Assembly: GCF_963675165.1 (NCBI RefSeq)
Contig: NC_087385.1
Coordinates: forward strand, 4,264,412 to 4,328,411
Origin: Halichondria panicea
Taxonomy: Eukaryota > Porifera > Demospongiae > Suberitida > Halichondriidae
Direction: 5' to 3'
Length of the DNA: 64,000 bases
Shown here: one piece after another, positions 14,230 through 29,742 of the stretch
Layout: every line of letters starts with the position of its first letter
Position numbering within the stretch: the stretch's first letter is position 1
Translations under genes and position numbers: made by a program
Notes under the pieces: model-generated
The model's input: the letters and a program-made list of their open reading frames with translations, nothing else
Told to the model about the DNA's origin: nothing
Databases searched by the model: none

Positions 14230-15187
14230 GTGGAGAGTGAGGGTGTGTGTGTGTGGAAGGTGAGGGTGTGTGTGTGTGTGTGTGTGTGTGGAGAGTGAGG
14301 GTGTGTGTGTGTGGAAGGTGAGGGTGTGTGTGTGTGTGTGTAGTGTGTGGGTGTGTGATGTATGTTGTACTAATAACCCACTCACCCGAATATGAATCGT
14401 CCCACCAGCATTACTGCAAAGCTGTTAACAAAGCCACCCAGAGCGAATACGATCTGCCCCACTACAATGAGAGCACTGAACACCACGGTGCCTATCCGGA
14501 TCCCAAACACCCTATCCAGAAGGAACCCTCCGAAGATAGAGAGGATGACGTTGGGCCACGAGTAGAGAGAGTAAAGGAGAGAATACTGGGCAGTATCAAT
14601 GCCCATCACCTGGGGGGGGGAGGGGGGGGGGGAGGGGGGGAAGGTTGATAATGAAGCTGATGTTATTTTGCAGTTCTCAATTAAGAGCTTAAACAATAAA
14701 AATGGTGGTAAGTGCTGTGGAACTACAATGAACAATGCGAACAATGTTGTTTACATTATTAACACCACCGCAAACAACGGGCACACACACACACTGCATG
14801 TATGTAATGATCACTCACATTAATGAAGGTCCTCTGGAGAGCAGCTGGATTGTCATACACGTAATAACTGCCAAAGCTGAGCATGCACATGAGGAAGATC
14901 ATGAGGAACCGATGCAACCATCGTCGAGGGTCACAGGGCAGGAACGTCTCGCAATTGAAACCCGCTGCCATCTCCACATCTTCAGGGAGTGCTACACTTG
15001 GGGGGTTGATTTTGAGTACTTCTGTTATGTTTGAGCCAATACTACTGGTGTCTGGAGGGATGGGGTGGGGATGAGTGTGTTTGTAATTGTGTATATTGGA
15101 TGAATATTGGATTGGCAATCATGTTGCATGGGATGACACACCTGCACCTTTTTGGAGTAAGCTCTGCTTTTCATTTTGGTCTTCCAT
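11348..15187 (-). CDS. MFSD1: MFSD1-like major facilitator, probable lysosomal dipeptide transporter
   Basis: Eleven exons in transcript order: 15187-15142, 15051-14819, 14609-14386, 14195-14087, 13958-13862, 13688-13478, 13379-13243, 12945-12762, 12459-12332, 12208-11958, 11416-11348; all phases agree and give 562 residues. Vertebrate MFSD1 is a lysosomal twelve-helix carrier that works with GLMP. Recognisable MFSD1 blocks are FGSYYVYDNPAALQ in the first helix, YSWPNVILSIFGGFLLDRVF, ENLAVAQNTYAVAWFKGREL, and YSLLACALWPLVSFIVPEYQ. The N-terminal MEDQNEKQSLLQ carries acidic and dileucine-type residues, as expected for lysosomal sorting. The start was chosen as the only ATG in a short exon whose phase 1 donor fits exon 2. 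The cytosolic tail, about 80 residues (exons 10-11), is less conserved. Confidence 0.93.
11549..11685. repeat. 137-bp near-perfect palindrome
   Basis: Arms at 11549-11589 and 11645-11685 are inverted copies beginning GTTAGACACTGT and ending ACAGTGTCTAAC, with a shorter inverted pair in the loop. It lies in the last intron of the MFSD1-like gene and is followed by TCATTTAGATAC. The palindromes at 22955 and 51405 are likewise followed by TGATTTAGATCC. Confidence 0.75.
14196..14345. repeat. GT-rich microsatellite/minisatellite
   Basis: Runs of GT are interrupted twice by GGAGAGTGAGG and GGAAGGTGAGG. Read on the minus strand, the CA side abuts the acceptor of MFSD1-like exon 4. Confidence 0.85.
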
Positions 15188-15382
15188 ATCACAACTCAGG
15201 CCTTGTGGCCTTTACTGAAGAGTTAGTAACTACTTGGCTTCTTAGAAAGCCATGTGATTTATTTTTAGAAATTACTCTAATCAAAACAACGGCAACGCCC
15301 AACTTTTCCTTTAATTAGAGCTATCTAGAGGGATCTGATCAAGAAATGTAATTAGTAGCAAAGCTTTAGCTTTTTTAATAGA
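15188..15382. promoter_or_regulatory. Divergent promoter region, MFSD1-like / PRKX-like
   Basis: Only 195 bp separate the two start codons, so both 5' UTRs and the core promoters must share it. No TATA box is obvious. Confidence 0.5.
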
Positions 15383-18991
<3,609 letters not shown>

Positions 18992-19316
18992 CACTCTTTG
19001 TATGTCAACCTTGCCTTCTTTCTCACAGCAGACACCATTATGTTTTGTACACTCATAACAATTTAGTTTTATATTTATACCAAAGTAATATTGCTACTTT
19101 TTCTAGACTCGGGCAATCTAAAACTGTATAGCATTGTTACGTACTTTTGTCTCAGCTTCATACAATTATTATTATACCCTCAACTTAACTTGTTATGTAA
19201 TCCCGTATACATGACTGTACATGTATGTAAATATTTACACAGCCAAAGTAACTAATTAACATGTTCAATGATAAAAAGAAAAGTTCCCCTAACTAATAAT
19301 AAATATGGCAATGGTG
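18992..19316. other. Intergenic spacer between convergent PRKX-like and EF-G1 genes
   Basis: The 325-bp AT-rich spacer carries both 3' UTRs. AATAATAAATATGG near 19292-19305 could supply a poly(A) signal for the plus-strand gene. No gene seen. Confidence 0.55.
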
Positions 19317-22300
19317 TCACTTGAGCTTTGCAAGCCTCTCTTGCTCGTAGTTCTTGATCATCTCCTGTTGGGACTGAGGGAGCACAGGTTGATAGCGGCA
19401 GTACTCCATAGTGAACTCCCCTTTGCCCTGTGTGTGGGGATGGGGGTGGGCGTTACCGCATAGTTATTATACTGTACATACATGTAAATGGCATTGCTAT
19501 GTACACTGATGAGATATGCAGACAGCAATGGCACTGGAATTCCAGACGGCTCTGTTTCTGACTTTGAAACTATATAATTATGTAGCAACTGCATAATATT
19601 ATCATTGTTAAAGCCCACTTTTGTAGCTTTTTAGCACTTGCATGTATTATACACAGTAGGCAAGCGTAGGTGTCATACAGGGAGGGGGGATGGGGATATC
19701 TTCCCTTGCTTTAAACTCCCCCCCCCCCCCTCTACTTTGACACCATGGCTATGATAAATTAACTAACAGTACCAGGAGTACATTAAGTAGTATATATATA
19801 TGTAGTTAAATGTATTAATGGAATGTAATCAATTTAATTACTGTAGCAACTGCTGCTTGCATAGGTATGGTGAGTGGTGCAGTGTGTCATTGCTTACCTG
19901 AGTGGCAGATCGCAGCTCAGTTGAGTAACCAAACATGGAGTTGAGAGGAACCTGCGTGTGGGGGTAGGTATAAGCATTAGTCGAATAGCAAATTAATGCA
20001 CTCACTTCACAGTAGAGGCTAAAATATCCTTCGGTTGCATCTGTTCCGTTGATGACCCCTCGTCTCTTGTTAATTCCCGCTATGACTGACCCCTGGAACT
20101 CGGTGGGTGCAATAACCTCTACAGTCATGATCGGCTCCAGCACTTGGGGCATGGCCTGGGAAAAACCTGCAATGGGAGGCGAGGTGATAAATTATAGTAG
20201 GCAGACAAATTACATGATGTAATAAGGGATTGGGCTCTTGTGTTCAAAATACTATGGGAACCTTATGGTCATGTGTACAAAACAGTAAACACACTGTGCT
20301 ACAAACACATGCAGTACTAGTAGAGCAAAGGCCAGCTTGGTAATGGCAACCACTACACAAGGAGACGTACTGGCTCTCACTGCTCCGATGGCCGCCATTC
20401 TGAATGAGAGTTCGTTAGAGTCCACTGCATGTGACACACCATCCTCCAACACCATCCGCATGCCTACGACCTTGTGACCCGTCAACGGGCCTGCATAGGG
20501 AGGAGAAGACTATAACTGATGATGCTTGCAAATAAGCACACCATACACAATCAGTTATTAAACTATAAAACATGCCTATCGTACAATAAGAAAATTTGGC
20601 GTTGGCGCATTTTACCAAACTTAAAACTTAAACTAAGCGATAGACGCACACGCACGTCAATGACGTAGTAACAACGCCCGAGATGCCAAATTAAAAACTG
20701 CCAATTCGGTTCAAATGGCGGCTTCTTCACCAAATATAACACGAAAATCACTGTTGAACAAAGATAATATATGCCAAACTTTCTTATTACATGTATATAT
20801 GGTATACAGTCCATGCAGCTAACCCAACTGCACAACACTCACCCTTGTTACAGATTTCATAGAAACCTTTCTCAATGGCAGGGATGAAGCTCTTGGGAAT
20901 GTTCATACCAACTGTCCGGTCCTCAAACTCCAGCTGAGTGAGGTCCTCCCCCATCATCGGCTCAAACTGACCAATTACACGACCATACTGCCCTGCACCA
21001 CCACTCTGCTTCTTGTGAAGGTAATCAAACCTGTATGTGTGTGTGAGGGGGCATCTTTAGATACACAGTGATTTGGTGTGTTCAACCCCTTAAGGTTTGG
21101 CATAATTTATGAGACTCAATGCCAAAAGTGTGTACATGCAGGTAAGTGCTTACTGTATAGGCTGTGAGATGGTTTCTCTGAAGGCTACTTTAGGCTTGCC
21201 AGTGACACAAGGACAGTTGTACTCTGACTTCATACGCTGCATACATGCATGTGCATGTGATTGTCACATCATTCTGTGCACTGCTTCATACCTCAGCATA
21301 GATTTCCAAATGAAGTTCTCCCATTCCTGACATGATGGTCTGCAGTGAAAAGTAGTCATTTACGTATAAGGTCCAGAATCAACGCTGAAAACCCACAAAC
21401 GCTGTCAATGTTTTAGGGCTTCAATTGGACCACATTTCTAAGCGTAAACTTCTCTAGTGTTTAGTGTTAGTCCTTTCTTCCCAGCCCGAGTGTGACAACA
21501 GTACTTGGCATTGCATTGTGTTGTGACTGAATACATATTCTTTGACATAGCTAGCACACAACAAGCACATCTTAATCTATAAAAACATGGAAAACTAAAT
21601 AGTCAGTTACACACTTTAGCACTAAAAATGAAGTTTGTTATCCTGATATACGTCTGGGCCGGTTTGCATTCTCAAGGTAAGGTAATTGAAAGTAAAATAG
21701 TTTTGCATGACATTACTTCTGTGCAGTGTTGGCTATGGTCAAGGAATGGCAGTGCTCTCCTCCAGACAGAGACGGTCTAGTCCACTTCCCTGACCTCCCA
21801 GTAAACAGGGGCCAGATATCGGACGCTGAGGTAGTCACACACACCAAGGCTTTCTTCATATTCACCACCATGCCCAACTGTAGTGGAACCATCGTCGGGG
21901 CAGACTTTTGCTATGTCTTGATGAGCGAGACAGACACACAACAGAGACAAGTGTTTCAGCTCGTGAAATTAGACAAGTTAGGAGATAATTTTATACCTGA
22001 CCAGAACTACACAGACACAATCTTCACTGCTCTTCCTATAGACAACACAAAATGTACACAACAACCGAATGGTCGCAAAGTATGTTGTCAGAGAAACACA
22101 ATGAGTACAGGACTGAGATTGGAAGGTGACCTTTCTTTTGGTATTGTAGCACAGAATGTTGAGATGGTAGACTACCCACTGCTGACTTTCGGAGTGTCAA
22201 GGAAAGATCGTCTTGTTCGGTCGTACAGAGTGGACTATGGACGTCTGAGCTTTCCTGATGATGTGTTCTCCAATGTCTACAATAGCAGCAACACTATAGA

Positions 22301-25300
22301 GACAGTGTCCAGCTCACCTGTGTTTCGAATGCTCATCGGTATGTATAGTATATTTACTTGTAATAATTTTGTTTGATATCTAATTATAATTATATGCAGA
22401 GCCTGACACTAACAGTACATCTCTAAGAGACTCAGAGGCTACCTCTACTGTAACAGTGAACCTGCTAACAGTCATCTGGTGCTTAGTGGCAGTGATAGGC
22501 CTGGAGAGTGTAGCTCTAGTAGCCGTTATAGCACTAATGATAACTGCTATGGTGAGCTACAAACGACTAAGAAAAGCCCATTTGTTAAAGTGCCGTCAAT
22601 ACAAGAAGACCCCCTCCCAAGAAGGCGTGGTACCAGCTAAGAGTCAGAACATAATCTATTCACTACCGGAGCCCACCCCTCTACTACCAATGAGAGTTAT
22701 GTACAACAATTCCATCAACAGCCAGTTGAACACCTCCTACGATCTGGAGCCAGCCTCTACACAAAACTCATCAATAGCAGACGAGCAAGACTATGACGAC
22801 ATTGTTGATACTATTTAGCATATTTTGCATTTGTATATGTACTTGTAGTATATGCTAGAATGACGTCATCAAGTCATACTTGGCAGTCACTTTTAGTTTT
22901 CCCCAACGCTGCACTATTTATGCCACCCTGTCACAAACAACGAGGTGTGGTTTATGTTATAGTTAGAACATGGGCATGAGGTATCTATGTGTTATAGTGT
23001 CCAAAAGCTCGAGGGCTTTAGCCCGAGGGATGAGGGACACTATAACCATAGATACCGAATGCACATATTCTAACTGATTTAGATCCCAAAACCTATTGGC
23101 TACTAGAAATGCATTAGCTTATAGCAACAGTCAACCTATATAAACAGCCAACCTAGCAACTGCATCATTATTCTTTTGAAAACTAATACAATGTATCTGA
23201 AGTTGGCATCTCTGTGTCTCTACTAAATCTGTGGTTTCTATTCAAGTTAACCTTGGACCTCAGTTTCATGGACAAAATTATAGTCCTAGCTCCAAGCTCC
23301 ACCCACAAAACGGAAACATCCAGCTCCTCCCCCAGTTTTTCAGCAAACAAGCCCAGCACAATTCCCAAGAAACGAGCGGCTCGTACTACTCTCACAAAGC
23401 GAAAGGAAGACACCTATAAGCTATAATTTGCAGCAAACAAACCCAGCAAACGAGTGGCTCCTATACTACTCTTGAACAAAGCGAAAGGAACTTTAGGAAG
23501 AAGCCAAAGCTAGAATCCCAGCACTTCCATACATCCAGCTCCTCTCCCATGCAGCCTTGCAGCAAAAAAGCACAGCACACTGCCCAAAAAACGAGCGTCT
23601 CCTACTACTCTCGAACAAAGTCAAAAAAAGAAACTAGAGCTTCTCTCTTTCATTCTAGTTCTGTTATTATATTACTAGATAAAGCTATACAATAATTTTT
23701 ATGTTATTACATGTGTATCTTCTTGTAAATCACAATACAATGTACAATGTTGTAGTTTGTAGTCCAGAGCAATCTATAGTACCAGTACTATAGCTCATAG
23801 TTCCCTGCTAAATACACTCAAATGAGATCTAAATTATGGATAAGTTAGGCCTTACCCATTGGATTGGCCTTCCAAAAATTGGTCATTGTTGACTGGGCAA
23901 CAAGGGAGTTAAAGGGATATTAATGCAGGTAGATCACATGTTTTATAGCCCGACATGGCATCATTAGTTAGTGGTTCTACGTGTAGGGAATGAATAACAT
24001 TTTAAAGCGACCTCAAAAATTTAACATGAACGTTTGATATACCGTAGCAAGATATTTTCATTGGTGCAGATTTTCGTATGAACTACCCGATTAAATATTT
24101 GGTATTCTAACAGCTCAGAGTGACGTAGAGCCTATTGCACCACAATCATTTCTTTTCGGATATATAACCCGCTATATGGGAGTAATTTATGCCACCCCAG
24201 CATAGTCATACATGCTTCACTATTCAATTCACCTACAGACAAGCTTTCTATCAGCCATCTTAAAATTTCGGACCAAAACATTCAACCACTCGTGTAAAAT
24301 CGTAAAATCATAAACAAAACCCTGCATATAAGTTCATTCCTGATCATGTGACCTATATAGCTAATGAGCCTATACAGCCAATGACAAATGCAGTCATGTG
24401 ACTGCACGTTAAGTGTGCAATAAATTCTTATTGCTAAATTTCGTGATTCAAACATCATTAAGTCATCTAGCCATCTCAAAAGTGCAGGGTAGCTTTCTTG
24501 AATAGGGTGGTTTTCAGCTTCAGCTTGTGCATTACGTAACCTCAAGCATTATTGCATCATTCGAGTGCACCAAAACACGTTAGCTAGCTAGCTAATGTGA
24601 TATGGTTTGTTGAGCCTATGGTTAATAGTCCGATGTGCATGGTGGTTCTCCACCCACTGTCAGCACTGCCACTTGCAAATAACCAGGGGAATTTAAGCAT
24701 ATTGAGTCTGTAGCTGAGTGGGTTACTTTATAAAGTACGATGAAACGTAAAAGAATTAAAGTACTCAACAAGAGAATTAACTTACATGTATCTACACAAA
24801 CCACCGCAACAAGAAATGATGGAGCTCTACTTTCTACTGCTTTGCTTTGTCTGGATAGATCTAGGTAAGTATTCAGCTAAGCGTCCTTATATGCACACAA
24901 ACACAGTAATGCAAAAGTCTACACAAATGTCGTCAGGCATGTACAATACATTTGAAACTCTATAATTATTAGGTGCCTGTCAAGATACACAATGCTCATC
25001 TCAAGACAGAGATGGATTCCTGTACTTCCCTGACGTACCAGCTGACAAGCAACACATTGCTGATGCAACCACAGTCACGCTCACTAAAGCTTTCTACATT
25101 TTTGAAACCGTCCCTGACTGCAGCGGGAATATAGTGGGAGCAGATTTCTGCTACAGTTTGGAGAACATATCTGACACCAGTGTGAAAAGAGTACTACAAT
25201 TTGGAAAGTTTGAAAAGAGTGGAGATATTTTCACGCAAAGTCCTGATTTCGCAGAGAAAACATTTTTTGCTATACCTCTGGATCATACTAATTGCGTACC

Positions 25301-28300
25301 TATCTCAACTAACACTAGCAACTGTTGTCAACGAATGACTACCAAGTCGGGACTACTGAGGTTAGTGGATGGAGAGCCACTAATAATAGGAGTCCTCATT
25401 CAGAACAATGCTCAGGACTACCCACTACTGAAGTTTGGAGCTACAATGACACAGTATCATACAGTGACACGCATAGTGGACCTGGGGAAATTGGCCAATC
25501 AAGAAAATGAATTTGCAAACACTTTTGACACTTCCAACACAAACACTAATACAGTGATTCTACCCATGCTACGATTTGTTGTAGGTGAGTAATTGTGCCA
25601 ACACAATAGTACATGTAACGTATCGTATTTAATATTTCTACAGAGCCTGATAATAAGATAGCTGTGGAGGACTGCGTGGACACTACGTCTATAATAGCCT
25701 CAATCGGATCACTGCTAATTACAGAGACACTCGTACTAGCTGCTTGTATAGTGGCTCTTATTGTAACAATCATACTATACAAGAAACAACTGAAAAGAAA
25801 ACCAAAACAATCCCCACCACCTACCCCCAGAAATCTCCTCACACCCACACCAGGACACGGCTCGCTCCCACCTACCCCCACCCCCGGACACGGCCCGCCC
25901 CCTCCTACCCCCACAGAGCTCTCTACACCCACACCAGGACACAGATTGCTCCCTCCCGGCTATCAGAGCCCTATTGTACCATCCCACCCAAAACCTAGGT
26001 ACTCCAACGTAACAGAGAACCAAATCAGCCACCCACATCAGGACACAGCCCACTCCCACCTACCTACACCTACACCCACACCAGGACACGGCCCACCCCC
26101 ACCTACCCCCAGAAAGCCCCCCACATCAGGACACGGCCCACCCCCACCTACCCCCAGAAATCCCCCCACACCAAGACATGGCCCATCTACTCCCAGAAAG
26201 CCCCAAACGTCAGGACACGGCCCGCCCCCTCCTCTCCCCAGAGAGCCCTCTACCCCCACACCAGGACACGGCTCGCTCCCTCCCTCCCACCAGAGCCCTA
26301 TTATACCATCCTACCCAAAACCTAGGTACTCCAACGTAACAAACAGGAGCACCAGTACATGTAGCTCGAACGAGCAGGTCAACGATAACCAGGATGGATA
26401 CGAGTACATTGACCGGTGACTACACCACACAGAGTAACTATATAACCCATACTGAACATTATAAGCTCTTACGTTATATATTATTACCCACCTCTTTGCT
26501 CTCATCATCAAAGTGCACTCTGAATGTCGGGTCCTCTCTCTGAAAGCGATTGATACCCTTAGAGAAGGCGTCCAAATCGTCCTGTTATGGGCATAACATG
26601 CATGATGTTTTACAGTGTATGTCGCATAATCAGTGGTAGTGTACGAACCTTCTTGGCAGGTTGTATGGCGAGGGAGATCACCGGGTCTGGAACATGAATG
26701 GACTCCTGCCGTGAGTACGTGGTGTAGACATAGCAAAGACATAGAAATGATGCACTAATGGGAATTAGACAATTGTTTTCACCCAAACAAAACATTGGTA
26801 TGAAGGCGTTGGCTACTGAAATTGACATAATGTACAATAAACAAAGGCTCACCATAGTGTATTTGGGAGCTGACTCAGCAGTAAAGGTGTCCCCTGAGGC
26901 ACAGTCGATTCCAAACAGTGCACAGATGTCTCCAGCGTGTGCTTCTGTGATCTCCTCCATCTTATCGCTATGCATACGCACCAGACGAGACACTTTGACC
27001 CTCTTTCCTGTCCGAGTATTGACGATATTGTCCCCTCGTTTCAACGAACCCTGGTACACCCGCATGTACGTCAGCTGTCCAAATTTTCCAGCCTACAGTA
27101 TAGACACGCATTAAAACAATAATTATCACGGGCAGTTACCGTTAACCATAACACACCTCTAGCTTAAAGGCTAGACTGACAAACGGCTTTGATCCATCTC
27201 TCAGTGGGCTCATGACAACCTTCTCAGCATTGCTGCATGTAGATGGAATGGAGTTTAGTTTAGCTAGATACCAACGGGGGGTGGGGTGACATCAAAGTGA
27301 TCAATCTACTTACTTGTCATTGTCAAATGCAAAATTGTGTACTTCTGACGGAGTGGGGAGGTAGTCAAGAACTCCATTCAACAGTAGCTGTATAAGAATA
27401 GTCCATGCATTGCTTAGACGGCCATTACAGACTCACCTGAACACCTTTGTTCTTGAGAGCTGACCCAAGGAACACAGGTGTGAATGCTCTCTTCAACACA
27501 CTCCTCCTAATGGCAGCCTGAGTGGGGAGGGGGGGGGGGGAGGGCAATATGACGTTGAGAACTTTTAATGCAGTAAGTGGCTGACCATCAATTCCTCACT
27601 TGTTGGCTCAATGTCACTGAGAAACTGCTCTCCAAGAACCTCATCAACATTAGCCACACGCTCTGTGAATAAGTCATATCTGTTGAGCGATTGAAGCTAA
27701 CAGTGCATCTAACTGACCAATCAATTCTCTTCTCTTCTCTGTAACAATACCCTTCATAGTATCCGGAATATCTCCCTCAATGGTCTCAGATCTGCCAGGG
27801 GGGAGGGTGGATAAATGAGGAATAAATATTTAATTACCCCAAATTTCCACCAAAAGTGAAAGCCTTGCTGCTGACGACATCAATTACCCCCTCGTGTCCT
27901 CCCTCCAGACCCAGGGGTACATGCACTGCAGCTGCATTGTGGTGCAGCTTGGCCCTGCACAATGCAAAAGTGGACTAACTAACCTGGTTAAGGTGTGTAA
28001 CTACTCCTTACCTCATTTGTGAGATCACTCTATCTGGGTTGGCGCCTTGTCTGTCTAATTTGTTGATGAATCCTAAACAAGGCACACGATAGCGATTCAT
28101 CTGTCTGTTCACAGTGAGCGTCTGACTCTGTACTCCACCCACTGCACACAGAACGAGTACAGCTGCGTCCAGCACCCTCAGTGCTCTCTCCACCTCTATA
28201 GTGAAGTCTACATGTCCTGGGGTGTCAATGATGTTGATAGCTGTGTCCTTCCAAGTTGTGTAGGTGGCTGCTGACTGTAAGGGGGGGGGGGATAAAAAGG

Positions 28301-28994
28301 CTTCGAGTACATCACTGGAAGTTACTCAGTTTCTTTAAAAGTGATTCTAATCCCTCCCCTACCTGAATGGTAATGCCTCTTTGTCTCTCTAGTTCCATAG
28401 AGTCCATTGTGGCTCCAACATTGTCCTTGCCACGGACCTGAGAACAAAAGTGTTATAAGTGCATTGAGTATGAATAGGAACACCATGTGTATAAGTGATG
28501 TTGTTTTGTACTAGGCTATATAATTATAAAAGAGTGAATGCAGTGGAACCTCGTGCATAGCTGATATCCTCCCAGTGTAAAAGAGCACCCTTTCAGTCAG
28601 TGTAGTCTTGCCAGAGTCAATGTGAGCAGAGATACCAATGTTACGGATCCTCTCCACCTCGATGATCTGCAAACGTAACGTATACCATCAAGGAATCGAC
28701 AATGTCCAATGAAGTGACTCGTATTAAAGTATTAAACTTACAGTGGTTGAGCTGTAACATCTTGTGCTAGCTCTGATAGTAAATGCCTATGGATGCATAG
28801 TTATAAATATGAGTGTTAGTGTTATATCATAGACAGTTTTATGGCAGTTATTATAACTCTCTAGCTCTAGGCCTACATAGGGACCATCAGATCATCATTG
28901 CATAATGGCAGATAGCTGTGATGGTTGTACTCACCTTCCAAGCACATGATCTGCACAAAGGACCACTAAGAGTCAGCAACTGATGGCAGTACAT
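19317..28994 (-). CDS. GFM1: Mitochondrial translation elongation factor G1
   Basis: GTPase that moves the ribosome during mitochondrial translation. 21 exons in transcript order: 28994-28935, 28786-28742, 28666-28550, 28437-28363, 28274-28012, 27954-27838, 27791-27718, 27662-27586, 27517-27437, 27387-27314, 27232-27157, 27092-26853, 26705-26649, 26581-26492, 21339-21292, 21236-21154, 21030-20843, 20490-20371, 20166-20006, 19951-19898, 19427-19317. All phases agree; 736 residues, close to the human protein. Motifs: P-loop [89 protein letters not shown], and [16 protein letters not shown]. The first 40 residues are Ser/Arg/Cys-rich and fit a mitochondrial presequence. Intron 14 (21340-26491) is far longer than the others and hosts two plus-strand genes. 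Confidence 0.95.
19669..19744. mobile_element. Short inverted-end element, related to the one at 47431
   Basis: It begins GGTGTCATACAGGGAGG and ends TTTGACACC, with a GATATC core and a long C run. The first 17 bases match the left end of the element at 47431. It lies in the last intron of the EF-G1 gene. Confidence 0.5.
21578..21584 (+). promoter_or_regulatory. TATA box of nested receptor-like gene 1
   Basis: TATAAAA lies 44 nt upstream of the ATG, in a spacer of under 300 bp after the flanking EF-G1 exon. Confidence 0.5.
21628..22818 (+). CDS. Nested receptor-like type I membrane protein 1 (unrecognised family)
   Basis: I do not recognise this family. Exons 21628-21676, 21727-22338 and 22400-22818 give 359 residues. 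Visible: signal peptide ([16 protein letters not shown]), an ectodomain of about 220 residues, one membrane helix (about 245-275, [15 protein letters not shown]) followed by basic YKRLRK, and a cytoplasmic tail of about 85 residues. The tail has Tyr motifs IIYSL, MYNNS (Y-x-N, Grb2-SH2-like), SYDLEP and DYDDI. Ectodomain blocks [31 protein letters not shown] and DYPLLTFG recur in the neighbour at 24816, with six shared cysteines. The gene is antisense inside an EF-G1 intron. A cell-surface receptor or adhesion role is inference only. Confidence 0.8.
22955..23832. mobile_element. Repeat element with leading palindrome, copy 1
   Basis: It starts with a palindrome of about 120 bp (arms GAGGTATCTATG and CATAGATACC around a GGGCTTTAGCCC-type loop), then TTAGATCCCA, and ends near GAGATCTAA. 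The same left and right ends and a TATA-like CTATATAAACAGCCAACC block occur in copy 2 at 51405. Copy 1 has three degenerate tandem units of about 70-100 bp (from 23340, 23431 and 23561) that copy 2 lacks. No transposase is seen. Confidence 0.65.
24729..24735 (+). promoter_or_regulatory. Possible TATA box of nested receptor-like gene 2
   Basis: TATAAAG lies 81 nt before the ATG. The match alone is weak; the parallel with gene 1 supports it. Confidence 0.35.
24816..26419 (+). CDS. Nested receptor-like type I membrane protein 2, proline-rich tail
   Basis: Paralogue of the gene at 21628; function unknown. Exons 24816-24864, 24973-25584 and 25644-26419 give 478 residues. Exons 1 and 2 are 49 and 612 nt, exactly as in gene 1, with the same phase 1 junctions. 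Signal peptide ([16 protein letters not shown]), ectodomain with [31 protein letters not shown] and DYPLLKFG, one membrane helix ([16 protein letters not shown]), then a tail of about 210 residues with many [11 protein letters not shown]-like units. These are PxxP-rich and could bind SH3 domains. Two copies of PKPRYSNVT carry a Y-x-N motif. The stop codon lies only 72 bp from the next EF-G1 exon, so its 3' UTR is either very short or antisense to that exon. Confidence 0.8.
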
Positions 28995-29286
28995 AGCTCT
29001 CTGAGCTGAGCTGAACTTTAGGCTGGCTGATGTAAGTGAACTCCTCCCCTCTTAGCTACTCCACGTGGTTGAACTTGTATGGCTTCAAGATAACGTGAGC
29101 TTTCTTTCTTCTGCAAGGTGACCACGTTGTAGGTAAGTTACTTTAATCTTAATGAATCCTGGCTCTGTTTGATATATTAATTTATGCATTCTATGCTATT
29201 TTCTAGTCCCTGTTAGTTTCTATCTGCTGTTATTGACTGTTTTCCTTGTACACATGCAGGTGGAGTAATTGGATTTAGGGGGCATA
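28995..29286. promoter_or_regulatory. Divergent promoter, EF-G1 / RPL35A, with 5' TOP-like tract
   Basis: The 292-bp region lies between the two start codons. An E-box CACGTG is at 29062-29067. A pyrimidine stretch CTTTCTTTCTTCTGC starts at 29100 and resembles a 5' terminal oligopyrimidine tract. A probable non-coding exon ends at the GTAAGT donor after 29132, and the next exon starts at 29260. Confidence 0.55.
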
Positions 29287-29742
29287 ATGTCTGTAAGGTA
29301 AGTCTTCATAGATCGTATGTAGTAACTCCATATTCATTGTTGCTGCAGATTATATACGAAGGGTATCTTTGTTGGCTTCAAACGTGGCCAGCACAACCAG
29401 CGGCCCAACACGTCGCTGCTTAAGCTGGAGGGAGTGAGCTCCCGTACCGAGACTGATTTCTATCTGGGCAAAAAAGTGGCGTATGTGTACCGTGCTCATA
29501 AAAAGTCCAAGGAGAGAGGTGACAAGAAGCCCAGCAAGCATCGCGTCATTTGGGGCAAGGTTACTCGACCACATGGTAACAGTGGAATCGTCCGTGCCAA
29601 GTTCCGTAAAAATCTCCCTCCCAGAGCGATGGGTGCTACATTACGAGTGGTAAGCACTGTGTGCTCCTGATGTTTGATTTGTATTACTATTCTAAACGCA
29701 TGCACACACTCATTTCAGATGCTGTATCCCTCAAGAGTGTAG
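29287..29742 (+). CDS. RPL35A: 60S ribosomal protein L35a (eL33)
   Basis: Structural protein of the large ribosomal subunit. Coding exons 29287-29297, 29349-29649 and 29719-29742 give 111 residues, the usual size. The sequence reads [54 protein letters not shown] and ends MLYPSRV, all family hallmarks. An upstream non-coding exon with a pyrimidine-rich start is likely (29100-29132), as usual for ribosomal protein genes. Confidence 0.96.

Larger units (their letters stand above)
21340..26491 (-). other. EF-G1 intron 14, host of nested genes and a repeat
   Basis: The 5.15-kb intron holds two plus-strand genes (21628-22818, 24816-26419), a repeat element (22955-23832) and about 1 kb of AT-rich DNA (23833-24815) in which I see nothing else. 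Every other intron in this gene is under about 600 bp. Confidence 0.85.

Noticed and set aside
23214-23426. Small Ser/Thr/Lys-rich frames in the first palindrome-led element
   Set aside because: Made by degenerate internal tandem units; not shared with copy 2.
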